Shown: positions 36,871-48,533, numbered from the stretch's first letter. The stretch is 64,000 bases of DNA from Sambucus nigra (GCA_949130495.1 OX422207.1:786894384-786958383), one strand, 5' to 3'. The notes: generated by a model from the letters alone, not told the origin. Numbers and translations: made by a program.

Positions 36871-38730
36871 ATGGCTGATAATCCTGAATCCAGTAATCGA
36901 AATGCTGGAAACCCCCAGAATCCATCCGCTCCTCCAAATGTCCAAGATCTAGCTGGAATTATGGCCAATTTGGCTCAAGGCCAGACGGCTATACAAGAGA
37001 CTATGCGACAACTCATGCAAACTATCCAAGGTGGAGCGTCGACCTATTCAGGACAACGAAGTGTTCAAAGAAATACCCGTTTAGTTTCTTTGCATATTAG
37101 GCAAAGCGATTCATATCGCACTAAGAAATCTGATGATTTTTCTTATCAACCGGGTCGAACTTCATCAGTACGAGCCACAGATACTGAACAACACATCACT
37201 CTCTCTCCAGAAAGGACTAGTGCACTGGAAAGATTAAGTAGGGTCTCTCCTTTTGATTGATTGGGCCCTAGGAAGAATAAAAGTCCTCCTAAGGCTATGT
37301 CGAGAACCTTTCGACGACCATTTGATCTAAGAGAGGGTTCTGCCCAATCATAACTAGTTGCTCGACAAGATAGATCCCAGGAAGCGACTTCAACACGATC
37401 AATTACTCGAACCAATAGGCTCGAGGAGGGAAAGGATGCATGGAAAAGCTCTATTCAAAGGTTGGAGGATAGACTAGGGGAAATGGTTAAGGCCAAGAAT
37501 CCTCTACAAAGAACTTTTGTCCAAGGGACGCCTTTTATACAGACAATTGTGGATTTTCCCACGCCATCGAAGTTCAAAGCACCTGTTGTGACCCCTAAAT
37601 ATGATGGAAAAACTGACCCTGTCCTTCATATAGAACAATACCAAGCTGCTGTCGACATCTATGCCGTGCCAGATGAGATGAGATGCAGGGCATTTTCGGG
37701 AACTCTTACCGGATCTGCACAAATATGGTAAAATAATCTTCCTCGGGGGAAGATATCAACTTTCTTTCAATTGTCCAAGCTCTTCATTGGAAATTTCTAT
37801 TTTGGAGCAAAACCAGTTAAACGAGTTGCACATTTGTTAAGTGTTAGACAAAAAATAGGTGAGAGCACCAGAGATTACATAACTCGTTTCAATAACGAGA
37901 AATTTGAAGTTATTGATTACGAGGAAAAAATAGAAATTACAGCTTTGATGAGTGGACTGTTGCCCAATAAATTGTACTACACTTTGGCCAAAGATCCACC
38001 CGGAACCATGTCAGAACTAATGGCAAAAGCGACCAAGATCATGAATGCCGAGGAGGTTATGGCTCCGAAGAAGAACCTGGACACCAAAGAGACCAAGGTG
38101 GAGGTTAGTAAGGCTAAGAAGAAATAACATAAGAACAATGGTGGTGACAAGAAGTCAAAAACAAAGCCATCATGGGAAGTATTGAAGAAATTTGAAAATT
38201 ATACTCCTTTGAAAGTAGACATAAACCATGTCCTGGGAGAGATCAAGAACAACGAGGAACTAAACTGGCCTGATAAAATGAAGTCAGATCCTGACAACAG
38301 AAATAAGGCCAAATATTGTGAGTTCCATAAAGACCATGGTCACACAACCAAAAATTGCATAGCTCTCCAGAATAAAATCGAAGCACTCATCAGACGAGGA
38401 AAGATGACCAAGTATGTTGATCGAAGAAATGAAAGAAAAAGAAACGACCGAGAAAGACAGAGGTCTAGATCTCCTCGTCGATCAGAAGAAAATAAGAAAA
38501 GATATCATGAAGATGATCCAGAAGACGACCCTGATCTCCCTAAGAAACCAAGACAGCCAGAACGTGAGGTATTTTCAATTAGTTTTGGATCATTTGATTG
38601 TAACGTTATTACAGGCGGAGATGAAGGATGTGGGGACCTTACTGTGGAAAGGAAAGCTTACCTCAATGAAGCTCAATCTTGTTCATAAATTCAGCGAATA
38701 AATCTAGCTGAGGATGATCACCCGAGGAAG
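36871..38730 (+). pseudogene. gag: T36 gag
   Basis: Starts at the ATG after ATCACCA (36871). The frame holds stops at 37258, 37351, 37729, 38125 and 38686 but no frameshift. The N-terminus is Asn/Pro-rich, followed by the gag core with VVTPKYDGKTDPVLHIEQY and FSGTLTGSAQIW, then RDYITRFNNEKFEV. The zinc motif CEFHKDHGHTTKNC (about 38318) is intact. A basic tail (RKRNDRERQRSRSPRR) follows. Gag would pack the RNA; here it could only be made as fragments. Confidence 0.85.
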
Positions 38731-39492
38731 GTGAACAAAGAAAAATTGGTCATTGGTTTCTCCAAGAACGACCTCGCAGGTGTACTATATCCTCATGATG
38801 ATCCACTGGTGATCAAAATGAGGATGAAGGAAGTAATAATCTCAAGAGTACTGGTGGATAATGGTAGCTCGACGGATATCATGTTCTACTCATGCTTCGA
38901 TAGTTTAAATCTGAAGTTGTCTCAGTTGGAACCTTATCACAGGCCCCTCCTTGGGTTTGCTGGCGAGAAAGTCTTTCCACTTGGGACGATCAAGTTGGAT
39001 ATGTTCATTGGCACATGGCCCGCTTGTCGAGCAGAAAGAGTACGTTTCTTTGTGATGGATAAGACTGTCCAGTCAGCTTACAATATCATTATGGGAAGGG
39101 TAGGATTGAAGAAGTTCAAAGCAGTACCATCTACGGTACATCAATGCCTGAAATTCCCAACCAATTTTGGAGTAGGAGTTGTAAAGGGTGACCAAAAAGT
39201 AGCTCGAGAATGTTACTACTCATCTGTTGAGTAGGAAGAACTGGAGGAATCTAGGAAAAAGACTACTACCTACCAAGTGGATGAAGGTGCAGAGATTGAA
39301 ACATTGGATCCTAGAGATGAGTCGCAGCTCGTGAAAGGTTAGGTGGTGGAAGCTACTGAAAATATCATTCTGGACGACGAACACCCAGAACGAACAACTC
39401 AGATAGGTTCGTCGTTAGATGCCTCACTAAAACAGGAATTGATAGTTTTCCTAAAAAGCAGAAAATAAACTTTTGCTTCGAGTCATGAGGAT
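38731..39492 (+). pseudogene. pol: T36 protease
   Basis: ILVDNGSSTDIMF-type active site (RVLVDNGSSTDI near 38850) and the later YNIIMGRVGLKKF mark a retroviral-type aspartic protease that would cut the polyprotein. Stops at 39232, 39340 and 39466 in the same frame lie in the linker to RT. Confidence 0.82.
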
Positions 39493-40884
39493 ATGCCAGG
39501 AATAGATCCAAATTTCTTATGTCACGAACTCAATGTGAATAAGGAGATCAAGCCAGTGAAGCAGAGACGAAGAGTGTTCATCCCCGAGAAAAACCAAGCC
39601 ATACAAGAGGAGGTCGAGAAGCTCCAGAAAGCTTGCTTTATTGACGATGTCAAATATCCAGACTGGTTGGAAAATGTAGTAATGGTTAAGAAGAAAAACA
39701 ACAAATGGAGGATATGTGTAGACTTTACCGACCTTAACAAGGCATGCCCAAAGGATCATTTTCCTTTTCCCCGAATTGATCAATTAGTGGATGCTACCTC
39801 GGGACACGAGCTGTTGAGCTTCATGGATGCTTATTCTGGTTACAACCAGATTAAAATTAAACCTGAAGACAGGGAGAGTACCTCTTTCATTACCCCTAGG
39901 GGAACTTATTGTTATAATGTTATGCTTTTTGGTTTGAAAAATGCAGGTGCAACATATCTACGGCTAATGAAAAAGGTGTTTGTAGAGTAAATCAATTGCA
40001 ATATGGAAGTTTATGTTGATGATATGCTGACAAAGATCAAGAGAGCTGCTGACCATCTAATTGACTTAGGCCAGACCTTTGATCAACTGGATAAATATCA
40101 AATGAAGTTGAATCCCACAAAGTGCATATTCGGAGTACGAGAAGGCATGTTCCTTGGGTATATTGTCAACCAACGAGGTATTGAAGCAAACCCTGAAAAG
40201 ATCAAAGCTCTATTAGGGCTGCGATCTCCAACGACGAAGAAGAAAGCGCAAAGTCTCACAGGGCGAGTTGCAACACTTAACAGATTTGTATCACGAGCAA
40301 CTGATAGATGCCTTCCTTTCTTTAAAACACTCCGAAAAACGTTTGAATGGAATGAAGAATGTGAGAAAGCCTTTCAAGAGTTGAAGAAATATTTAGGAGC
40401 ACCTCCACTTTTGTCCAGGCCAGTGATGGGAGAGAGATTGTACTTATATCTGGAAGTTTCAGAAAATGTAGTTAGCTCGGCATTAATAAGGGTGGAGGAT
40501 GGAGTACAAAAACTAATTTATTACACTAGTAAGGCCTTCCGAGGAGCAGAGATTAGATATCCAAGACTGGAAAAGTTGGCACTGGTGCTGATCGAAGCGA
40601 GTAGAAGAATGAGGCCATACTTCCAGGCTCATACCATAGTCGTGTATACCGATATGCCGTTGAGGCAAGCTCTTCATAAACCAAAAAAATTAGGGAGATT
40701 GATGTATTGGGCAATAGAACTTGGTGAATATGATATAATTTATGAGCCTAGATCATCACTAAAAGGGCAGGCAGTAACAGATTTTATAGCAGAGTTCACC
40801 TATCTTGATACCTCCGAGGAGCAAAAGCTGGATACCGACCAACCTGTGGATGTTACAGGATCATCGAATTTAAAACCCGATTAA
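39493..40884 (+). pseudogene. pol: T36 reverse transcriptase and RNase H
   Basis: RT motifs in order: IQEEVEKLQKACFI, CVDFTDLNKACPKDHFPFPR, FMDAYSGYNQIKI, LFGLKNAGATYLRLM, then MEVYVDDMLTK with the catalytic YVDD intact. A single TAA (39988-39990) splits the two halves and fits a Gln codon changed by C to T. RNase H follows with LYLYLEVSENVVSSALI and YYTSKAFRGAEIRYPRLEK. The frame ends at a TAA (40882). Confidence 0.88.
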
Positions 40885-40890
40885 CTTATA

Positions 40891-40974
40891 TTGGTCGACG
40901 AGAAAGAGAAGTTGGTCGACGAGCAAGAGAAGTTGGTCGCCAAACAAGAGAAGATGGTCGACGAACAGCAAGAA
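40891..40974 (+). repeat. Four 21-base repeats coding a heptad linker
   Basis: Between the two RNase H domains of T36 four in-frame seven-residue units read LVDEKEK, LVDEQEK, LVAKQEK, MVDEQQE. They predict a short charged coiled coil. Confidence 0.75.
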
Positions 40975-41016
40975 GTGCAAGAGGAGGACAAAAGGAAGAA
41001 GAAAATACTTCACTGA

Positions 41017-41544
41017 GGAACTCTGTCCAATCAAAAATTTGAAGACAAGGTACCTATATGGAACCTATATGTGGATGACTCATCTTGCACTACAGGCTGT
41101 GGGGCAGGGATTGTTTTAAACAGCCCAGATGAGGTCGATATGGAGTATGCTCTGCGCTTCCAATTCAAGGCTTCTAATAATGAGGCTGAATATGAAGCTA
41201 TGATTATAGGTCTTAGTCTGGCAAAAACCATGGGGGCAGAGCAAGTTATTGTATTCAGTGACTCGCAGTTGATCGTGAATCAAATACTGGGAGTATATGC
41301 AGCCAAAGGAGAATTAACGATCAGGTATCATGCAAAAGTGATGGAGATTTTATCAAGTCTGATGGCAGTCCAGATAATTAGAATACCAAGATTGGAGAAT
41401 GCCAGTGCAGATGCCTTAGCTCGTTTAGCATCAGCGACATGCACCGAGCTACGAAAAACAATCCCAATTGAAGTCTTGGCTAGTCGGAGCATAGATGAAG
41501 ATCTGATGATGAACTTTATTACCCTTGATTTAGGACCATCTTAG
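41017..41544 (+). pseudogene. pol: T36 second (archaeal-type) RNase H
   Basis: LYVDDSSCTTGCGAGIVL, FKASNNEAEYEAMIIGL, VFSDSQLIVNQI and NASADALARLAS give the D-E-D pattern of archaeal-type RNase H, the second copy that defines Tat. A TGA (41014) precedes it and a TAG (41542, likely a Trp codon) ends it. Confidence 0.88.
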
Positions 41545-42762
41545 ATGGATCCTATCAGGGTATATATTGAAGAGGGGTATTTGCCAACTGATAAACTCGC
41601 AGCCAAGAAACTAAAGTTTAAAGCTGCTCATTATGTATTAACCAATGGTTTTCTATATAGACGAGGAATTATAGCTGGCTTACAGAGATGTGTACATCCC
41701 GCCGAGGTGAAAGACTTGATCGAAGAAGTCGATGAAGGGTCTTGTGGAGCCCATATAGCAGGTCGGACACTTCTGCAAAGGATAATGACGCAGGGATACT
41801 ATTGGCCGACAATGAGGGCTGATTGCATAGCCTATGCCAAAAAATGTGATAAATGTCAACGCTTCTCCACCATCCGAAGAACTCCCCAAGCATTGTTGAC
41901 ACCCATTACTTCCCCTTGGCCATTTTCCATGTGGGGAATTGACTTGGTAGGGCCACTTCCAATGACCAGAGGAAGATTTAAATATCTCATCGTCGCAGTG
42001 GATTACTTTACTAAGTGGGTGGAAGCCGAGCCTCTTGTCGACATGACGTATGAAAAGGTGTACCAGTTTATTTGGAAAAATATCATTTGTAGATATGGTC
42101 TTCCCCATGCATTCATCACCGACCATGGAACACAATTTGACAACGAGGAGTTCGCTGCATATTTTCATCAGTCGAACATATTAAAAACCCACTCTGCACC
42201 AGGCCATCCCCAAAGCAATGGGCAAACTAAAGTGACGAACAAAACGCTGATAAATGGCTTGAAGAAAAGATTAAATGATGCAAAGGTAAATTGGATCAAC
42301 GAGCTACATTCTGTACTGTGGGCTTATCGTACTACTCCCCGAGCAACAACTGGAGAATCTCCATATATGCTGGCATTTGGAAGTGAAACTATTCTACCTG
42401 CCGAGCTGGGCCTCCCAACACATAGAGTGCTTAATTTCAATTCCCATGTCAGCGACTTGATGAGAAGGTTAGACTTGGACATGCTCGAGGAAGTTAGAGA
42501 AGAAGCAGCAATCAGGAATGCTGCATACCAAAAATGGACAGCTCTGTTCTACAACAAAAGAGTAAAGAAATGTGATCTGAAAGCAGGGGACTATGTGCTA
42601 AAGAAAGTAATTCAAAAGCATAATAAACTGGAAGCTAACTGGCATGGGCCCTACAGAGTAACAGAGGTTGTTCGACCAGGGACATATAGGATTGAAACTT
42701 TAGAAGGGGAGGAGTTTAAGAATGCATGGAACGCAGAGCATCTTCGCAAATATTATCAGTAG
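41545..42762 (+). pseudogene. pol: T36 integrase, open but with catalytic Glu changed to Lys
   Basis: A 405-codon open stretch. Zinc-binding H-H-C-C: GSCGAHIAGRTL with CDKCQRFS. Core: GIDLVGPLPMTRGR (first Asp), ITDHGTQFD (second Asp, 42121) and NGQTKVTNKT. Exactly 36 codons after the second Asp, where Glu belongs, AAA (42229-42231) codes Lys. C-terminal part: WAYRTTPRATTGESPYMLAF and LEANWHGPYRVTEV. It ends 30 codons past this at a normal TAG. It is the longest open part of T36, yet should be inactive. Confidence 0.9.
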
Positions 42763-42879
42763 TTGGGGATTCCTATGTAATGCAGTTTTCTTCAATATAA
42801 ATAAAACTTGTGGATGTTTTGCCCAATTCTCTCCTTTTGTTGAAAATTTTTCGGAGTACTAGTGCTACACACGCATCAG

Positions 42880-43690
42880 GCCCAGAAATACCAACTCCGG
42901 TTGGTTAGGAAGAAAATTCACCAACTATAAGTTGGTCGGGAATAAAAAATTTCCCAGAAATACCAACTCCGGTTGGTTGGGAAGAAAATCCACCAACTAA
43001 GGTTGGTCGGGAATAAAAAAAATTCCTAAAAATACCAACTCCGGTTGGTTGGGAAGAAAATCCACCAACTATAAGTTGGTAGGGAATAAAAAATTTCCCA
43101 AAAATACCAACTCCGGTTGGTCGGGAAAAACAAATTTCCTAGAAATACCAACTCCGGTTGGTTGGGAAGAAAATCCACCAACTATAAGTTGGTCGGGAAT
43201 AAAAAATTTCCTAGAAATACTAACTCCGGTTGGTTGGGAAGAAAATCCACCAACTAAGGTTGATCGAGAATAAAAAATTTCCCAGAAATACCAACTCCTG
43301 TTGGTTGGGAAGAAAATCCACCAACTAAGGTTGGTCGGGAATAAAAAAAATCCCAGAAATACCAACTCCGATTGGTTGGGAAGAAAATCCACCAACTAAG
43401 GTTGGTCGGGAATAATAAATTTACCAACTAAGGTTGGTCGAGAACTAAAAAAACCAACTCCGGTTGGTCGAAAACAGTTGGTTAAACAAATGAAAGTCAT
43501 TTCAAGGCTTAAAATTAAAAAGTGGTAAATTTCTTGATATTTATGGCATTTTAAATTACTAACATAGTTGGTAAAAAAATGAAATATTACCAACTCTGGT
43601 TGGCCGTCAGATGATTATCATCAATTCAAGATAGTCAACAATAAGTTTTCACCAACTTTAGTTGGTCAGCAATTTAAAATAACACAAAAT
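42880..43690. repeat. Tandem array of CCAAC/GTTGG hairpins in T36
   Basis: A unit of about 72 bases repeats near 42880, 42952, 43024, 43138, 43211, 43282 and 43354, then decays to about 43690. Each unit has two stem-loops with the same stem CCAAC/GTTGG and different loops (TCCG, TAAG, ATA). It lies between the integrase stop and the end of antisense gene B. Confidence 0.9.
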
Positions 43691-43866
43691 ATTTCTATCT
43701 TTTTAACAGATATACATGCACATTCATTAATAAATAAAAAGAAATGTCTTACAGAATATTTCCAAGACAATCGAAATTGCAAATAAAACTAGAAGTTTTT
43801 CATTAAATTCAAAACAAAATACATTGAGAATGAAATACATATGGAAAAATTATTACATCAAGATTC

Positions 43867-45148
43867 CTATTCTATTGGTTTCTTCTCCTCTGCCTTTGAA
43901 ACATGTTCTTCGCCAGCAGGAGGATCGTCTAAAGCATAGGGGGAATTTATGAAATTAATATCTTTGAGCATCCTGATGTTCATCACAGATGGCCTATCAA
44001 GAAGGTTCTCCGGGAGAGATATCTCAAAGTTGGAATGAAGGCTATAGTCACCGAGATACTTTGAAATCAGATATTGAGGAATGGCCCGAGCAGGAATCCA
44101 TCTCATATCCAGTTTGAAAGGAGGCACCGACAAATCGAGCAACCCAGGGTCATAGTAATCCCACAAATAGTGACCCTATTCCAACTGCAGCACGCCCAAG
44201 GCATTCAGCCATCCTTGCTTGTAACCCACGTTATTTGCATTTTAGATCCGATCATCTAGATGGTAGAGGGATTCATTATAACCCGCCATCCAAAACTCCC
44301 TGGGCTGCTTGTGGAATTGATAGGTTAACCTCTCTAATTGCTCGAGGAGGTTCTTCGCTAAAAGTTCTTTACTCTCCAAGGCAGACTTTTGTGCAGAGAG
44401 CTGCTCGTCGAGATTCAAAATCTTCTTGGACATCTCAGCTAATGCTTGATTCTTTTGCCACCAACTAGAATGCTTGATTCTGTAAGGTTGCCTGCATTCT
44501 ACCTTCTTCAATAATAAGTCGAGCAACCCTTGCTCGTCCCCGAGAAGCTCTTGCTCGTCCGCGAACAGAGGTAGAAGGACCAACTCTCTTTAAGATTTCC
44601 AATTCGTCTCTCAGATTGACATTTTCAACCTCCAAGAAAGAAAAACCCTCATCGTTGACAGGGACAAATGCTCCCGAGGTAGAGGCTGCAGATTTCAACT
44701 GAGATATCTCTCCTCGCAGGTTATTGTTTTCCTACTCCAGCAACTTAGCGATCTGCCTGTGCTCTTCGACCTCGGTCTTTAAAGTTCTTTCCTTTATATC
44801 GTAAGCAGCAAACAATCTATCATATCCTTTATCAGCACTTAGTTGCTGATACTTCTTATCATATCCCTGGTGCAAAAGGGCTGTAGATTCCTTGTATTGT
44901 TGTTGAAGCTCCTCGAGAGTGTCCTATAGGTCTTCAATCATCTCATAATATGCTACATTATTAGCCACTGCCCAGTCGAGCAGACACTTTAAGTACTGGT
45001 AGGCTTCGACTGCTCGCTCTGAAGCATCTGGATCGAGGATATCAACAATTTGAGCTTCAGTCATATCTGTATGACCAGCTTTGAAGTATTCATTGCATTG
45101 TCTCAATAATTTTGTATCATGGGCTGATAACAATTCCATGCTGGCCAT
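43867..45148 (-). pseudogene. T36 antisense gene B, coiled-coil protein
   Basis: The frame opens MASMELLSAHDTKLLRQ at 45148 and runs with in-frame stops (about 44926, 44733) and one frameshift near 44550. Long coiled-coil stretches (VNLRDELEIL, LNLDEQLSAQKSALESKELL) are followed by a glycine/aromatic motif (YKQGWLNAL) after another stop. The last part has YYDPGLLDLSVPPFKLDMRW and ends in an acidic tail at 43867. No intron is needed. It lies downstream of gene A on the same strand. I do not recognise a family; the coiled coil plus GW motif recalls the C-terminal half of gene A. Confidence 0.55.
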
Positions 45149-45322
45149 AAACTAGTAAAAGCAAGAGATAGCAAGAATCAATTAGAGTGCAAACAGAGCA
45201 AGAAGAAGAGAATCAACAGTATGAACAATCAAAATCTCAAATTTTATTGCATCATAAAGGAGAAGTACATAGTTCAGAGTTACATTTGACAAAAATAAAC
45301 AGAGAGAAAAGTTCGAACAACT

Positions 45323-47549
45323 CTACACCTTCTCCTTGTTTCCTAAAACTTTCTCGGGAAGTTGGGACGAGGAGGTAGGTTTCTTGGATGGCATAAAAGG
45401 TTGTTCAGTGGGTGTTGGAAGCTGCTCGGCTGAAATGTTGGTTAATTGAAGCAGCTCGGTAGGAGTAATCGTTTGTTGGGGCTATTCGTAGGAAAGTTCA
45501 ACAGTAGGGACCTGATCCCCAACCATCATAGAAGATTCCTCGAAGGAAGCTTCATCCTATTCTTCTTCCCCGGGAGTAGGAGGAGGGCCAGGAATGTGTC
45601 GTTGAAACAGGTCGGAGTTCTCATCGAAATTCATCTCTTTCAGAGCAGCCACCCAGCCATCCCTGAAATATTTAAGGCTGCCATACTCCATTTGTGACAC
45701 CATGGAAGCCAAACCCTTATTCCAACCTTTGTCCCAGCCAACACTGAAGGAATTTTTCACAGCCAATTTCCTTTTCACTTTCTCCGAGGAAAGCTTCTCA
45801 GATAGAAGTTCCTCGGTAGCTTTCAACTTCCTTTCTGCCTCTTCCTTCTGACGATCAACGTCATGAAGTCTACTTAGCTCTTCCTCAACAGATTTGAGCT
45901 TGTTTTCAAACTCTCCAGCATGTTGGAGCTTCCCCTCGAGCTCTTTGTTCTTTCTCTCCAAGTCTTTTATTTTCTTCTCCAACCCCTTGGAGACTTCAAC
46001 AGCCTGATCCCTCTCCTGCTCGGTGGAATTAAGCTTCTTCTCCCAAGAAGCTTTACCATAGACATACTTCTGACGAGAATCCTTTAAAGACTGCGTCAGA
46101 CCTATAAAAGCCTCCTCTACACCACCCGAGGAGATGGACGATTTGATGGTTTCATCCTTCTTCAGAATAGTATTAAAGCAAGTTACCAACTGGAAAAAGA
46201 AAATAACTGTAAGTCAGTGCAAGGACATAACATTGAAAAATGAAAGTCTAGATTAACAATACTTACTGAAGCAATGTGTTGAGCTGCCAAGGTGGTAACC
46301 CTATCCCGAGAAAGATTTTCTTCAATACCTTGGATCTCGGGGATGATCCAAGACTTCACCGAGCTCATGGCAGATCTCGGAGCAACGAAAGTGGGAACAC
46401 CATTTCCAGTAGTTATAGGCTGAGAGATGGATTCAGCCAAATTGACCGAGGAGATATTCTTCAACTTCCTCGTAGGAGTAGGAGCATTCTCGACCAAGGA
46501 TGTCATCTTGGTCGGTGATATAACTATAACCTCGCTTGGAGGTGAAACAGCCGCAATCTTGTCTGGAGCCACAGGGGGATTCTCTGCAACCTTCTTAGTA
46601 GCAGCGGGTGGAGGTGCATCAAGTTGTCTTGTCCCTTCTTCTGGGAGATCCCGATTGCTTTTCTTTGCCTCTCCAACAACAGAGGCAGATTTCTCGACGA
46701 GGGAAGGAGATCTTCTTCTCTTCATTCTGTCACTAAGAGGAAGATGTGACTCAGGAGAAGAACTTTCAGAAGCTGGTATTGGTTCTACGTCACTTATCAC
46801 TAGACGAGCATTAAAAGAAGAGGTGTAACTCTTTTATTGCAACAAGTATGAAGCTGATCTGATATGTTCGTCAGCGACAGTCTGATGCAAACCCCAGATA
46901 AGTTTCAGATGCTTTAAATTAACTTCTGTCTCTTTTGGAGACCTTCTTTTGCTGTCAACTACAAATAAATGAAAATTAAAATATCAGTGACACATTTTAT
47001 CAAACACAGAGAAAGCATAATTTCAAAAATAAAGTAAAAATAACCTATCCCATTGCCATAGGGAGGACATCTAGGACCCTGATACACATCATTGCCAATT
47101 AGTGGGGCATGTTGCCAATTTTTCATAACTACACCATTTTCGAAGTAATCCCTGTTGGCATATGGGAGATTGACGACTAAAGCCCTATTTAATAACCTAG
47201 TTTTCAAATAAAAAGTACTGTCACTAACATCCCATCTATAGCAAAACATAATTTCTAGAATTCCTATACGAGTTCCATGAATCTGATTTAACCTATGGAC
47301 TCCATTAACTATTCTCCATGTATTGGGGGCTATTTTTGCAGGAACCACGTCAAAATATTGACAGAATTCCAGACACAAGGGGTTTGGGGGAAACGAAAAG
47401 CCACATTCAGCTACAAAGAGACTGGGGAACCAATGTCCCTCAGCCAAACAAAAATAATCTGAAGGTTCAGAAAGTTCCTCCAAAATGACCCATGAAGGAA
47501 TAGAGAAATCAGAACGAAACTTATCAAGCGACTCAATAAGGTAAACCAT
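45323..47549 (-). pseudogene. T36 antisense gene A, PF04195-like domain plus coiled coil, 3 exons
   Basis: Exon 1 47549-47045, exon 2 46958-46267, exon 3 46189-45323; introns have GT...AG ends and phases 1 and 0, as in the E1 gene. Exon 1 holds CGFSFPPNPLCLEFCQYF and IAPNTWRIVNGV, matching the 'putative gypsy-type transposon' family pattern. Exon 2 is Ser/Pro/Val-rich with a basic MKRRRSPS. Exon 3 is a coiled coil (LERKNKELEGKLQ, LKATEELLSEK) ending in GWDKGWNKGL and YFRDGWVAAL. Stops: one TAA in exon 2 (about 46840), TAG 45557 and one near 45486. A TATTTAAG box lies at about 47720 on the - strand. Function is unknown. Confidence 0.72.
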
Positions 47550-47961
47550 GATGAATAAAGGAAATAAAAAAAAGGAAAGAGATCTTACAGAAAAAGGATG
47601 GATCAGTTGATAACAAACGATGGAAGGAATGAACGCACAAGATAGAGAGGAAATGGAGAACTCAAAGATACAAATTTAAAAAAGTAAAAGACGATAGGAT
47701 TTTCTGCAATGCTTAAATACCTCACCTTGGGAATGGGTAAAAATAATGATTAGAAAAAAAGACGTTTGCGCTACCGGCGCCTAGAAAGACAAAAAGGGCA
47801 CGAAGACCAAAGCAGTTAGAAAAATTAGAAGAGTCTGATTCTATGAATTCGAAAGAAAAAATAAATACAAGGAAAACAATCCTAAAATTTAGGATGACCA
47901 TTTAATCAAGCCATATTTCGAGAAGAATTTTCCACACTCCTCAACCTCGAACTGTGAAACA

Positions 47962-47972
47962 TTGGGGGCTTC
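47962..47972 (+). other. Polypurine tract of T36
   Basis: TTGGGGGCTTC directly before the 3' LTR; G-run as expected for plus-strand priming. Confidence 0.5.
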
Positions 47973-48528
47973 TGTTGATACCAAAATTAGTCCGCTGACG
48001 TTGATCGATTATGTGGAGACACGTGTCACTCTACATGGCGCCTACAAATATTTTTGAACAACACCCTGACTTCAAGGAACTCAATCTCCCCGACCAACTA
48101 TGACTCTCCGAGCAACAAGTATACTCCGAGCAACTTGTACATACCGAGCTACTTAGGCGGTCGGAGCAGCTTAGGCGGTCCGGGCTGCACCTCGATCAGA
48201 GCATTTATTACCAGACAATTAAGAGGATTAAATGCGCATTAAATGCGGATTATTATCATACAAATATATACGCCTATTGGACAGCTATGTATTACCCTTT
48301 CACATGTACAGCCTCAGGGCTATAAATACATTGTATCATCCTCATTGTAAGGGGACTCAAAATTTCTTGGTAAAAACCTCTTATTGAGAATTCCCAAACA
48401 GTCAGCAATAACAAGAACAGTGGACGTAGGTCATTCTTATAAGGCTGAACCACTTTAAAATTCTTTTGTCTTATTTATTTTTATCTGTGAGTGATTAATT
48501 AGGCATAATCTAATTTTTTACATCAACA
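47973..48528 (+). repeat. 3' LTR of T36
   Basis: 556 bases. Differs from the 5' copy by an 18-base duplication (CTTAGGCGGTC repeated at about 48151-48180) and scattered substitutions. TATAAATA at 48321-48328. Confidence 0.95.
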
Positions 48529-48533
48529 TGCAT

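Larger units (their letters stand above)
36270..48528 (+). mobile_element. T36: complete Tat-type Ty3/Gypsy element
   Basis: LTRs 36270-36807 and 47973-48528 share the ends TGTTGATACC and TACATCAACA. The direct repeat TGCAT flanks both sides (36265-36269, 48529-48533). It has a primer site, gag-pol in one frame (36871-42762), a hairpin-rich tandem array, two antisense genes and a polypurine tract. The LTRs differ by scattered substitutions and an 18-base tandem duplication in the 3' copy, so the insertion is not recent. It sits in the internal part of NA1. Confidence 0.95.

Noticed and set aside
43069..43395. A 108-residue open frame on the - strand with repeated NQSWYF-like units
   Set aside because: It lies wholly in the hairpin array; frame openness follows from a repeat length divisible by three.
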